From: JACCUZ01 sp038246575
Lineage (GTDB): Bacteria; Actinomycetota; Actinomycetes; JACCUZ01
Direction: 5' to 3'
Assembly (NCBI GenBank): GCA_038246575.1
Contig: JBBRVU010000015.1
Coordinates: forward strand, 1-40,402
Length of the DNA: 40,402 bases
Shown here: positions 28,161 to 36,735 of the stretch, in pieces
Layout: the number at the start of each line of letters is the position of its first letter
Numbering within the stretch: the stretch's first letter is position 1
Position numbers and translations under genes: made by a program
The notes under the pieces: generated by a model
Database searches by the model: none
What the model was told of the DNA's origin: nothing
What the model saw: only the letters and a program-made list of their open reading frames with translations

Positions 28161-28726
28161 GCGCCGTCAGGGCGCAGCAGCCAGAGCTGGTACACCTTGC
28201 CGTCGGAGAGCTTGTTCAGACCCGAGGTGTGGAAGAACGCCGAGCCACGGGCGGCGATGACGGTGGCCGTGCCGCCGGACGAGATCTCGCCGGTCTTGAC
28301 GACATGTGTCGGGTCAACCGCCAGGGCGGTGACCCGCGCGGCGCGCTGGTCGGCGTCCTGGGCCTGCTGCTGCTCGGACACGGCGAGGGCGCCGAGCCCC
28401 GCGGACACGACGAGGAGCAGGGCGGCGGCAACCGACGCAGGCTGCTGGTACCAGCGGCGCCGGTCCGACAGCCGAGCGACCTGCGGCGAGGGGGACAGCT
28501 GCCGGGTGTGCGCGACCTGGGCGAGCACCCGCGCTCGCAGCTCGGGCGGTGCCGGCGCGGAGGCAGCAAGCGCCAGCCGGGCCGCGGTAGCGGTCAGCTC
28601 GGCGACCTCGTCACGGCAGGCCTCGCACTGGCGCAGGTGGGTGACGAAGAGCTCGCGCTCCTCGCCGTCGAGGGCGTCAGCCGCGTACGCACCGGTCAGG
28701 GTGTGAAGGTCGGGAGAGCTGGTCAT
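28010..28726 (-). CDS. rskA: Zinc-type anti-sigma-K factor
   Basis: 238 residues. The N-terminal anti-sigma domain carries the zinc motif H30-x3-C34-x2-C37 (THLRQCEAC). A single membrane helix lies at about 97-117 and an exported RskA domain (GTATVIAARGSAFFHTSGL ... YQLWLLRPDG) follows. It holds SigK at the membrane until regulated proteolysis. The ATG overlaps the sigK stop (ATGA). The 3' end overlaps the convergent PAP2 gene by 151 bases. Confidence 0.93.
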   Translation of the reverse strand: MTSSPDLHTLTGAYAADALDGEERELFVTHLRQCEACRDEVAELTATAARLALAASAPAPPELRARVLAQVAHTRQLSPSPQVARLSDRRRWYQQPASVAAALLLVVSAGLGALAVSEQQQAQDADQRAARVTALAVDPTHVVKTGEISSGGTATVIAARGSAFFHTSGLNKLSDGKVYQLWLLRPDGAQSVGVLGSGGELEALVDDMKSSDALGLTIEPAGGSSVPTDGLVVRFDMA

Positions 28727-29376
28727 CCCGTCACCCCCAGGCAGTCCCGTAGCCGGATGAGGCCGTCGCGCATACGGGTCTTGATCGTCCCCAGTGGCAC
28801 GTCGAGCAGCTCAGCGACCTCGCGGTAGGTGTAGCCGTTGTAATAGGCCAGGGTCACTGATTCGCGCTGGAGGTCGGTCAGATCGGTCAGGCAGCGGCGG
28901 ACCTGCTCCTGCTCCAGCCGTCGCTCCACGTGCTCGACGACCTCGTCGAAGGCTGGCACCTGATCGCGCCGGGCCACCCGCTCCTCGCGGTCGTGGGACG
29001 CCTGGGCCGAGCGCACCCGGTCGATCGCGCGCCGGTGGGCCATGGTGTGGATCCAGGTGGAGGCACTGCCCCGCTCCACGTCGAACCGGGTCGAGGTGCG
29101 CCAGATCTCGACGAGCACCTCCTGGGTCACTTCCTCGGACTGGGCCGGGTCACGCAGGACGCGGCGCACCACGCCGAAGACGGTGTTTGCCACCCGGTCG
29201 TAGAGGACCTCGAAGGCCGGGCCGTCGCCGAGGGCGACCATCCGGACGAGGTCGTCGAGCGACGCGGCTTCCTGGTCGACCGAGGCATCCCAGCGCTGGC
29301 CGCTCGTTGAGCGGTTGCTACGGCGCAGGGCGACCATGTCGGCAAGTGTCGCATCGGTTGTGTGCACAGCGATCAC
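28723..29376 (-). CDS. sigK: ECF sigma factor SigK-like
   Basis: 217 residues. Region 2 (FEVLYDRVANTVFGVVRRVL ... TQEVLVEIWRTSTRFD ... STWIHTMAHRRAIDRVR) and region 4 (LTDLQRESVTLAYYNGYTY-REVAELLDVPLGTIKTRMRDGL) are complete, matching the SigK (ECF19) group. Starts are GTG 29376 or GTG 29385; GGGAGG is eight bases before the former and collides with the latter, so 29376 is used. It is coupled to rskA and preceded by a candidate SigK-type promoter. Confidence 0.92.
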   Translation of the reverse strand: MIAVHTTDATLADMVALRRSNRSTSGQRWDASVDQEAASLDDLVRMVALGDGPAFEVLYDRVANTVFGVVRRVLRDPAQSEEVTQEVLVEIWRTSTRFDVERGSASTWIHTMAHRRAIDRVRSAQASHDREERVARRDQVPAFDEVVEHVERRLEQEQVRRCLTDLTDLQRESVTLAYYNGYTYREVAELLDVPLGTIKTRMRDGLIRLRDCLGVTG

Positions 29377-29455
29377 CCGACTCACCTCCCTGCCCGAGCG
29401 CGGCGCTCCCCACAGGAGTAGGAGGCGAAGCCGGAAGCAGTCGGCTCATCGGGAT

Positions 29456-29483
29456 ATTCGTCGCGCTCCGCTCGGGCGGATTG
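29456..29483 (-). promoter_or_regulatory. Candidate SigK-dependent autoregulatory promoter
   Basis: On the minus strand CAATCC (29483-29478), a 16-base spacer and ACGAAT (29461-29456). This resembles the mycobacterial SigK motif CCATCC-N16/17-CCGAAT, quoted from memory. A start about 70-80 bases upstream of GTG 29376 is implied. Confidence 0.45.
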
Positions 29484-29543
29484 GTCCGAGCGCCAAGCGG
29501 ACGCTGGGCTGTCCGGGTGGACCTTGCCTACTCTCTGTGATCC

Positions 29544-32500
29544 TCAGCCGGCGATGACCGAGCCGCCCCGGCCTTTCACGACGCGCAGCTGGGTCGGGAT
29601 CCGTTGCTGCAGGTCGCCCACGTGGCTCACGATGCCCACGGTCCGGCCGCCGTCCCGCAGGTCGTCGAGAACGCCCATCACCTCATCGAGCGTGTCGTCA
29701 TCGAGGGAGCCGAAGCCCTCGTCGACGAACAGGGTCTCGAGGATGGCCCCGCCCGCCTCGGCGGTGACCACGTCGGCCAACCCGAGCGCCAGGGCCAGCG
29801 AGGCCGAGAAGCTCTCGCCGCCGGAGAGGGTGGCGGGGTCGCGCTCGCGGCCGGTCCACGCGTCGAGGACCCGCAGGGCCAGGCCACCGCGCGCCCGACC
29901 GGCACCGGCGTCGGCCGCGTGCAGCAGGCTGTAGCGGCCCGAGGACATCCGCAGCAGCCGAGCGCTGGCGCACTGGGCGACCTGTTCGAGGCGAGCCGCA
30001 AGGACGTAGGCCGACAGGCTCATCCGCAGCCGGTTGTCGGAGCTCTTGCCCTCGGCGAGGCGGGCCAGCCCGTCGACCGTGCGGTGCTGGGCGACCAGCG
30101 GGCTGCGCCGGGCCAGGACCTCCCGCACCGCCGCGTGGAGTCGGCGGAGAGCGGTGAGCCGGGCGGTCGTGAAGGCGACGACCGCGGCCGCCTCGGCTCG
30201 CGCCGTGACCGCCGCCGCAAGCACCACCCGCAGGTCGGCCACCGCCGCCGCGGGCGCTTCGGCGAGGGCGACCAGGGCCGGCTCGGCCAGCTGGTCGCGC
30301 ACTGCCGAGAGCTCGGCGGCGTGCCGCTCGCGGGCAGCATCAAGCCCGGCCACCACCTCGTCGTCGCGGGCTGCCAGCAGCACCTGCTCCAGGCCTGCGA
30401 TGCCGCGGTCCTGGGCAGCCTGCTCTGCCCGCACCAGCGCGCCGTCGATCTGGTCCTCGAGGCGGTTGACGGCCTCGACCTCACGGGCCAGGGCGTCCAA
30501 GTCGTCGGCAAGCCGGGTGAGGCGGTCGACCCGGGCGACGATCGAGGCGTCGCCACCGCGTGCCTCGTCGAGGGCCTGCAGCCGGTCATGAAGGTGGGCC
30601 CGATCCACCTCGACCCGGGACCGCAGGTTCGCCGCATCCTGGTCCAGCGAGACGCGCAGACGCAGCGAGCCCTCGTGCTCCTCTCCGAATGCGGCCAGCG
30701 CAGCGGCGTCGTCGTCCGCCGTCGCGGCCAGGTGCCGTGACGCCTCCTCCCCGGTGACGGCCTGTTGGTGGGCCTCGGCCAGGTCGACTGCCGGGGTCTG
30801 GCCGCCGGCCGCCTCCCGCGCCCCGGCCAGGTCGGCATCCAGGCCGGCAACGGCGCGCTCGGCCGCGGCCCGTCGCTCATCGGCGACCCGGCAGGTCTCC
30901 GCAGCTGCGTCCTCCTGGTCGCGGTCGACCGCGCCGTCGACGTGCTGTGCCGGTCTCGGGTGCTCGAGGCTGCCGCAGACCGGACAGCCCGCGCCGCTGC
31001 GCAGTCCGCCGGCGAGCTCGGCGGCCATGCCGTCGAGTCGGGCCTGGCGCAGTCCGATCCAGCGGTCCCGGGCGCTCTGGGCCTCGTCGGTGCGCAGCCG
31101 CACCAGATCGGCCGCCGCGCGTCGTTGCTCCTCGAGCTCGTCACGACGGACCGCAGCCGCGTGCTGCCTGGCCGCGACGGCCGCTGCGGCAGCCGCACCG
31201 GGCAGCGCGGCCACGGCATCGCGGCTGCGGTCTCGCGCCTGCTCCAGCTCGGCTCTCCGGGCGGGGGCGCCATCGAGCCGACCGGCCAGCTGTTGGGACT
31301 GGGCGTCGAGCTCGACGATGCGCTGCGCCATGGTGTCGATCGCCTTGGCCAGCGTCTCGGCGCCATCCTCGTCCTTGGCCAGGCCACGGAGCACCACGAC
31401 CTCACCCCGGCGTTCCTGCGCCTCGCCCAGCAGGATCCCTGGGGCCGGCAAGGCGACCCGCGAGAGCGCACCGGGATCGGTTCCGGTGGCAGCGAGGACG
31501 GACCCGGTGGCGAGTGTGATCGACATGGAGCCGCCGTGCGCGGCAGCTGACCCACGAGCCTCGTCCAGCTCCGTCTGCAGCCGGGCGACATCGGTGACGA
31601 GCGGCAGCAGGGGCGCAACCGCGCGGGCTGCCTGGATCTCGGCCGCGGCGGCCTCGTGGGCCGGGGCAGCACGCAGGAGCTGCTCGAGCCGGGTCCGCAG
31701 GCCGACCCGGCGGACCTGGGCCTCGGCCTGGACCGTGGCCGACTCCAACGCTGCGGCAGCGGTGTCGTGCCCTACCGCGGCGAGGTCGGCGAGGGATGTG
31801 GCGCTCTTGTGCCCTGCGTCGGCGTCCCGGAGCAGTGCGCCCAGCCAGCCCTCGACCGAGTCCGCCGAGCCGGTCGAGCCGGTCGAGCCGGTCGAGCCGG
31901 TCGAGCCGGTCGAGCCGGTTGAGCCGAGGAGGAGGTCTTCGGGAGCGTCGGCCCCGGCCACCTCGGCGACCCGGGCACAGACGTCGCGAAGATCGTCGTC
32001 GACCTCGGCCAGGCGGCGGCCGCTGTCCTGGCGTCGGCCGACGAGCCAGGACTCCACGTCGGCGAAGCGGCGGGTGTCGAACAGCGACTCCAGCAGCACT
32101 CGGCGCCGGTCGGCGTCGGACCGCAGGAAGTCCGCGAACTGTCCCTGAGGGAGCAGCACGACCTGGCAGAACTGCGCCAGCGTGAGCCCGAGCAGGTCGC
32201 CGAGGAGCTGGCCGGCCTCGTCGAGGCGCGTGCTCAGTGTCTGCCATCCGTCGCGGTCGGGTCCGGTGGCAGCGAGGCCGAGCTCCTGGACCAGCACCCT
32301 GGACTGTGCCGAGGTGGTGCCAGACCCCCTGCGCTTGGGCCGCTCCCACGCTGGCGACCGGGTGATGCGAAGTCGTCGCCCGCGCAGGCTGAGCTCGAGG
32401 ACGACCTCGGGCGCCAGCGCCGGATCGGCGTGGTCGCTGCGCAGGTTGCGGGCGGCGTTGCGCGCTCCAGGGACCTGCCCGTAGAGCGCGAAGCAGACGG

Positions 32501-32639
32501 CGTCGAGGATGCTCGTCTTGCCTGCTCCCGTCGGCCCGGAGAACAGGAACAGTCCGGCGCCGGACAGGGTGTCGAAGTCGACCCGCTCGGTGCCGGCGAA
32601 CGGTCCGAACGCGGTGAGCGTGAGCGCGTGCAGGCGCAT
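29544..32639 (-). CDS. sbcC: Exonuclease subunit SbcC (Rad50-like)
   Basis: 1031 residues. The ABC ATPase halves flank a long coiled coil. Walker A GPTGAGKT is at 35-42, the zinc hook CPVC near residues 552-555, signature LSGGESFSASLALALG and Walker B LFVDEGFGSLD near the C-terminus. With SbcD it cleaves hairpins and processes protein-blocked double-strand ends. Between the N-terminal lobe and the first coiled coil (about residues 240-258) is an in-frame Gly-Ser-Thr tandem repeat encoded by a 9-bp repeat. The ATG overlaps the sbcD stop by one base (TGATG). Confidence 0.95.
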   Translation of the reverse strand: MRLHALTLTAFGPFAGTERVDFDTLSGAGLFLFSGPTGAGKTSILDAVCFALYGQVPGARNAARNLRSDHADPALAPEVVLELSLRGRRLRITRSPAWERPKRRGSGTTSAQSRVLVQELGLAATGPDRDGWQTLSTRLDEAGQLLGDLLGLTLAQFCQVVLLPQGQFADFLRSDADRRRVLLESLFDTRRFADVESWLVGRRQDSGRRLAEVDDDLRDVCARVAEVAGADAPEDLLLGSTGSTGSTGSTGSTGSTGSADSVEGWLGALLRDADAGHKSATSLADLAAVGHDTAAAALESATVQAEAQVRRVGLRTRLEQLLRAAPAHEAAAAEIQAARAVAPLLPLVTDVARLQTELDEARGSAAAHGGSMSITLATGSVLAATGTDPGALSRVALPAPGILLGEAQERRGEVVVLRGLAKDEDGAETLAKAIDTMAQRIVELDAQSQQLAGRLDGAPARRAELEQARDRSRDAVAALPGAAAAAAVAARQHAAAVRRDELEEQRRAAADLVRLRTDEAQSARDRWIGLRQARLDGMAAELAGGLRSGAGCPVCGSLEHPRPAQHVDGAVDRDQEDAAAETCRVADERRAAAERAVAGLDADLAGAREAAGGQTPAVDLAEAHQQAVTGEEASRHLAATADDDAAALAAFGEEHEGSLRLRVSLDQDAANLRSRVEVDRAHLHDRLQALDEARGGDASIVARVDRLTRLADDLDALAREVEAVNRLEDQIDGALVRAEQAAQDRGIAGLEQVLLAARDDEVVAGLDAARERHAAELSAVRDQLAEPALVALAEAPAAAVADLRVVLAAAVTARAEAAAVVAFTTARLTALRRLHAAVREVLARRSPLVAQHRTVDGLARLAEGKSSDNRLRMSLSAYVLAARLEQVAQCASARLLRMSSGRYSLLHAADAGAGRARGGLALRVLDAWTGRERDPATLSGGESFSASLALALGLADVVTAEAGGAILETLFVDEGFGSLDDDTLDEVMGVLDDLRDGGRTVGIVSHVGDLQQRIPTQLRVVKGRGGSVIAG
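31867..31926. repeat. 9-bp tandem repeat inside sbcC
   Basis: Six units of GAGCCGGTC (the last ending TT) from 31867 to 31920, plus a partial seventh. Read on the coding strand each unit adds Gly-Ser-Thr, so gain or loss of units keeps the frame. Confidence 0.95.
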
Positions 32640-33790
32640 CAGGCGCTCGCCTCGGTCAGTCGGACGGCCTCGAACGCCTCGGCCAGCAGCGCGGCCTCGG
32701 CGTCGTCGGCGTCGCTGCGCACATGCTCGACGAAGTCGCCCGCGACCTCGAGGTCACTGCGGCCGCTCAACCGCGCGGCGTACGAGCTCGACGTCGGGTC
32801 GGCGCCACCCTCAGGCGCGAAGCCGAGCACCAGCACGTGCGGGAAGCGGCGGCGCAGCTGCTCCATGGCGTCCCGGGGACGCACCGGGTCGGTGAGGGTG
32901 ACCTGCAGGAAGTGGCCGCTGAGCGCGGCCCACCGGGAGTCGGTGAGCAGATCGTCGAGGTGGCCGCTCACCCGACGGAGCCGCCGCTCGGCCGGGGTGG
33001 GGAGGTGCTCGACCGTGGCTGGCTCGCCCGGTCGCGCCGCGAGATCCAGGAGGAGCACCGCCTTGCGGTGGTGCTCCTCGGAGAAGGAATAGGGCAGCGG
33101 GGAGCCGCTGTAGCGCACCCGGTCGCCGATGGCCTGGGCGCCGTGCAGGTGGCCCAGGGCGGCGTAGTCGACGCCGTCGAAGACCGCTGCCGGGACCGCG
33201 CTGACCCCGCCGACGCTGATGTCGCGCTCACTTTCCGACGTCTCACCGCCGGTGACGAAGGCATGGGAGAGAACGACCGAGCGCGCCCCCGGCCGGCCGG
33301 CCAGGTCGGCCCGAACCCGGGCCATCGCCGCGCTCACCACGGCCAGGTGGCTGCGATCGACGTCGCCCAGGTCGCCGCGCACGGCATCGGGTTCGAGGTA
33401 GGGCAGGCCGTAGAACGCCACCGGGCCGTCGCGGTCCCCGAGCAGGATCGGCTCGCCGCAGCGGCGCGGGTCGGTGCGCAGGTGGATGCCGGCGGCATCG
33501 ATGAGGTCAGCCCCGAAGCCGAGTCGACGGGCCGAGTCGTGGTTGCCGCTGATCAGCACCACCCGAGTGCCGGTGGCGGCCAGCCGGCGCAGGGCGTCGT
33601 TGCACAGCGCGACCGCGTCAACCGAGGGCAGCGCTCGGTCATAGACGTCGCCGGAGACCAGGACCGCATCCACCCGCTCGGAGCGGACTGTGTCGACGAG
33701 GAAGTCGACAAAGCGCGCCTGCGCCCCGAGAAGGTCCTCCCGGTGGAAGGACCGGCCCAGGTGCCAGTCGGAGGTGTGGATCAGGCGCAT
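32639..33790 (-). CDS. sbcD: Exonuclease subunit SbcD (Mre11-like)
   Basis: 383 residues. The metallophosphoesterase motifs are all present: MRLIHTSDWHLGR (D8, H10), VSGDVYDR, ISGNHDS, LSHAFVTG and ALGHLHG, which bind the two Mn ions of the nuclease. The C-terminal cap follows. It forms the nuclease of the SbcCD complex with the next gene. ATG 33790 is chosen; the frame is open far upstream only as antisense of the next gene. TACGGT lies six bases before the ATG, suggesting a leaderless transcript. Confidence 0.95.
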   Translation of the reverse strand: MRLIHTSDWHLGRSFHREDLLGAQARFVDFLVDTVRSERVDAVLVSGDVYDRALPSVDAVALCNDALRRLAATGTRVVLISGNHDSARRLGFGADLIDAAGIHLRTDPRRCGEPILLGDRDGPVAFYGLPYLEPDAVRGDLGDVDRSHLAVVSAAMARVRADLAGRPGARSVVLSHAFVTGGETSESERDISVGGVSAVPAAVFDGVDYAALGHLHGAQAIGDRVRYSGSPLPYSFSEEHHRKAVLLLDLAARPGEPATVEHLPTPAERRLRRVSGHLDDLLTDSRWAALSGHFLQVTLTDPVRPRDAMEQLRRRFPHVLVLGFAPEGGADPTSSSYAARLSGRSDLEVAGDFVEHVRSDADDAEAALLAEAFEAVRLTEASA

Positions 33791-33796
33791 AGGGGG

Positions 33797-33802
33797 ACCG
33801 TA
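33797..33802 (-). promoter_or_regulatory. -10 box for leaderless sbcD
   Basis: TACGGT on the minus strand, six bases before ATG 33790; no Shine-Dalgarno sequence is present. Confidence 0.5.
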
Positions 33803-33919
33803 GGCCGGGGGCTGGACACAACCGGCTCGCCGCTGGCGGCGTGTCGCCCCATGTGTCAGGTTGTCCTCGGGCGCTGCGCCGGCGGTGCCCCGGCGAATCT
33901 CGGTGGGGAGGGTGCACGC

Positions 33920-35392
33920 ATGGGCCAGGACGTCGACAAGACCGAGTTCACCCGAGAGGACCGCCAGCTCTACCGGCAGAAGGTCCGGCGCTGCCTGGAC
34001 GTGTTCGCCCGGATGCTCGCAGAGTCCCGTTTCGACGCCGAGCACCGGAGCATGGGTCTGGAGATCGAGCTCAACCTCACCGACACCGAGGGCGAGCCGG
34101 CAATGGTGAACGAGAAGGTCCTCGCGCTGATCGCCGACCCGGACTTCCAGACCGAGCTGGCGCAGTTCAACATCGAGATCAACATCCCGCCGAAGCTTCT
34201 CGACGGCGATGTCTTCACCGGCCTCGAGGCCGACGTCCGGGCCAGCCTCAACCACGCCGACGACGTCGCGAACGAGGCCGGTGCCGACGTGGTCATGATC
34301 GGGATCCTGCCTACGGTCCGCGCCGAGCACCTCGGCGAGCACACGTTCAGCGCCAACCCCCGCTACGCCGTCCTCAACGAGCAGGTCTTCGCCGCCCGCG
34401 GCGAGGACATCCAGATCGGCATCGATGGCGTCGAGCGGCTCTCGACGTACGCGGACAGCATCGCCCCCGAGGCCGCCTGTACCAGCGTCCAGCTGCACCT
34501 GCAGGTCAACCCCGAGTCGTTCGCGAACCACTGGAACGCCTCCCAGGTGATCGCCGGTGTGCAGCTGGCCCTGGGCGCCAACTCGCCGTTCTTCTTCGGC
34601 AAGGAGCTGTGGCGCGAGACGCGCATCGCGCTGTTCGAGCAGTCGGCCGACACCCGCTCCGACGAGCTGAAGGCACAGGGAGTGCGGCCGCGAGTGTGGT
34701 TCGGCGAGCGGTGGATCACCTCGATCTTCGACCTGTTCGAGGAGAACGTGCGCTACTTCCCGTCCCTGCTGCCGATCTGCGAGGACGAGGACCCCCTCGA
34801 GGTGCTCGAACGCGGCGACGTGCCCAAGCTCGGCGAGCTGCGCCTGCACAACGGCACCATCTACCGCTGGAACCGTCCGGTCTACGACGTCGTACGCGGC
34901 CGACCGCACCTGCGGGTGGAGAACCGCTGCCTGCCGGCCGGTCCGACGGTCGTCGACGTGCTGGCCAACGCGGCCTTCTACTACGGCCTGGTCAAGGTCC
35001 TCGCGGAGGCCGACCGGCCGATCTGGTCGCAGATGTCCTTCTCCGCCGCGGAGGAGAACTTCCACCAGGGCGCGCGCCACGGCATGGATGCCCGGATCTA
35101 CTGGCCCGGGGTGGGGGAGGTCCCGGCCGGCGAGCTCGTGCTGCGCCGGCTGCTGCCCATGGTGGCCGACGGCCTGGACCAGTGGGGGATCGCCACCGCG
35201 GACAAGGACCGGCTGCTGTCAGTCCTGGAAGGACGCTGCCTGAAGGGTGTCAACGGGGCTACGTGGCAGGTCAACACCTTCCACCGGCTGTACGAGAAGC
35301 ACGACCGGCCCGAGGCGCTCCGGGAGATGGTGCGCGAGTACGTCGGGCACATGCACTCCAACGAGCCGGTGCACACCTGGCCGGTGGCTTAG
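33920..35392 (+). CDS. GCS2-family carboxylate-amine ligase (glutamate-cysteine ligase-like)
   Basis: 490 residues. The segment MGLEIELNL (about residues 45-53) matches the G-x-E-x-E metal/ATP site of the GCS2/glutamate-cysteine ligase fold. NIEINIPPK, VQLHLQV and RVENRCLPAGPT are further active-site strands. Family members join the gamma-carboxyl of glutamate, or a related acid, to an amine using ATP. Actinobacteria make mycothiol rather than glutathione, so the true substrate may not be cysteine. GGGGAGGG (33905-33912) precedes the ATG. The gene converges on an ATP-grasp gene only 30 bases away. Confidence 0.85.
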   Translation: MGQDVDKTEFTREDRQLYRQKVRRCLDVFARMLAESRFDAEHRSMGLEIELNLTDTEGEPAMVNEKVLALIADPDFQTELAQFNIEINIPPKLLDGDVFTGLEADVRASLNHADDVANEAGADVVMIGILPTVRAEHLGEHTFSANPRYAVLNEQVFAARGEDIQIGIDGVERLSTYADSIAPEAACTSVQLHLQVNPESFANHWNASQVIAGVQLALGANSPFFFGKELWRETRIALFEQSADTRSDELKAQGVRPRVWFGERWITSIFDLFEENVRYFPSLLPICEDEDPLEVLERGDVPKLGELRLHNGTIYRWNRPVYDVVRGRPHLRVENRCLPAGPTVVDVLANAAFYYGLVKVLAEADRPIWSQMSFSAAEENFHQGARHGMDARIYWPGVGEVPAGELVLRRLLPMVADGLDQWGIATADKDRLLSVLEGRCLKGVNGATWQVNTFHRLYEKHDRPEALREMVREYVGHMHSNEPVHTWPVA

Positions 35393-35422
35393 CCCAGGGA
35401 CTCGTCCGCGTCGTCGGCTTGG

Positions 35423-36670
35423 TCAGCCGAGCCGGGCGCGTTCGTCGCGGCACCAGGCGGCAAGCAGGCCGCGGAAGTGCGCGACGAACTCGTCGTGCTC
35501 GTGGCGAGGGAACATCCCGGTCACCGTCTCGACCAGCACCCGGTCGAAGTCGCCACCCTCGAAGTAGGCCAGTGCCTGCTCGTCCAGGTGTGCGAGCCGG
35601 CTGGCGCAGAAGTCGGCGTACCGCTCGGTCTCGAAGTAGTCGTCGGCAAGCGTGCGGTAGCTGCTCAGCTTCTCCTCGTACGACAGGTCCTCGCGGTCGG
35701 CGATCGCGAACCACGGCGCCGGGTCGACGTACGGCTGCGGCGTCCTGCCGGTAGCGGTGCAGAACACCGACCACTTCACCAGCGCCTTCATCGCCCACGG
35801 GAAGTAGTAGTGCAGCGACGTGATCGCCACGTCGGGGCAGGCGTTTGCGTAGTCGATCGGATGCACCTCGGGGCCGCACACCAGGGTCTCGCAGGAGTTG
35901 AACTCCCAACGGAAGAACGCGTTGACGACGCGGCCGATGGTGAGCACCTCGGCGCCGATGTCCGGGGAGAGGAAGTCGTGCTCGACCGAGTAGCGCCCGT
36001 GCATCGGCTGGTCGGGGTCGAACTTCATCACCATCGTCTCGGCCCCGATCGACAGCGACCGGGCGAAGACGTCGTAGCCCTCGACGGAGGCCTGCAGGTG
36101 CATCAGCATCTCGCCGGACTCGTCGTAGGCGCGGTGCAGCTCCTCGGCGTCGCGGATCCGGGAGACACCGCGCCACGCACCGCCGTCGTAGGGCTTCATG
36201 AACAGCGGGTAGCCGATCTTCTCCGCGACGGCGTCGAGGTCGAACGACCGGTTGTAGCGCCCGGCGGTGTAGGCGTACTTCGCGTGGTCGAGCGGGTTCT
36301 TGTACGGCACCAGCGCCGTGTCCGGCACCTTCAGCCCGAGCCGCATCATCGCGCAGTACGCCGCGTGCTTCTCCATCGCCTGGAAGGTGAACGGGGAGTT
36401 GAGCAGGTACACCCCGTCCATCAGCGCGACCTTCTTCAGCCACTCGCGCGGGTGGTAGTACCAGTAGGCGAGCCGGTCGATGACCAGGTCGTAAGAAGGC
36501 GTGTGCCGCAGGTCGAACGGCTCGATCGTGATGCGTTCCACGTCGTAGGCGTGCCCGGCGCCGGAGCCGTCCTCGACGCGGCCCAGGCGGCCGACGAGGT
36601 GCTCGAAGACGGTCGGCCAGTCGTTCTCTGTGCCCAGGAGCAGGCCGAGCTGGTGGCGCGTGTCGGTCAT
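35423..36670 (-). CDS. ATP-grasp domain protein of unknown substrate
   Basis: 415 residues from ATG 36670, preceded by GGAGGGAG. The middle shows ATP-grasp features: YPLFMKPYDGGAWRGVSRI (lysine and Gly-rich loop, about residues 150-168), HLQASVEGYDVFARSLSIG (ATP-contact strand) and FFRWEFNSCETLVCG (metal-binding E and N). The N-terminal segment, DLVIDRLAYWYYHPREWLKKVALMDGVY followed by LLNSPF, recalls glutathione-synthase-type lids. Such enzymes form amide bonds through acyl phosphates. With the adjacent GCS2 ligase it could make a small peptide or amino-acid conjugate; the product is unknown. Confidence 0.8.
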   Translation of the reverse strand: MTDTRHQLGLLLGTENDWPTVFEHLVGRLGRVEDGSGAGHAYDVERITIEPFDLRHTPSYDLVIDRLAYWYYHPREWLKKVALMDGVYLLNSPFTFQAMEKHAAYCAMMRLGLKVPDTALVPYKNPLDHAKYAYTAGRYNRSFDLDAVAEKIGYPLFMKPYDGGAWRGVSRIRDAEELHRAYDESGEMLMHLQASVEGYDVFARSLSIGAETMVMKFDPDQPMHGRYSVEHDFLSPDIGAEVLTIGRVVNAFFRWEFNSCETLVCGPEVHPIDYANACPDVAITSLHYYFPWAMKALVKWSVFCTATGRTPQPYVDPAPWFAIADREDLSYEEKLSSYRTLADDYFETERYADFCASRLAHLDEQALAYFEGGDFDRVLVETVTGMFPRHEHDEFVAHFRGLLAAWCRDERARLG

Positions 36671-36723
36671 CGTGCTCCCTCCGCCGGCTGGCGACGGTGC
36701 CGTCGCCTGGGTGTCCAGCACCC

Positions 36724-36729
36724 TAGGGT
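36724..36729 (+). promoter_or_regulatory. -10 box for leaderless HipA-like gene
   Basis: TAGGGT six bases before GTG 36736, which supports that GTG over GTG 36730. Confidence 0.5.
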
Positions 36730-36735
36730 GTGCCC

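Noticed and set aside
31867..31926. CRISPR-like repeat
   Set aside because: Units are 9 bp, contiguous, without spacers, and translate in frame inside sbcC.
29544..33790. SbcCD as part of a phage-defence island
   Set aside because: Both proteins are standard full-length SbcC and SbcD, and no nuclease, helicase or effector genes of known defence systems lie nearby.
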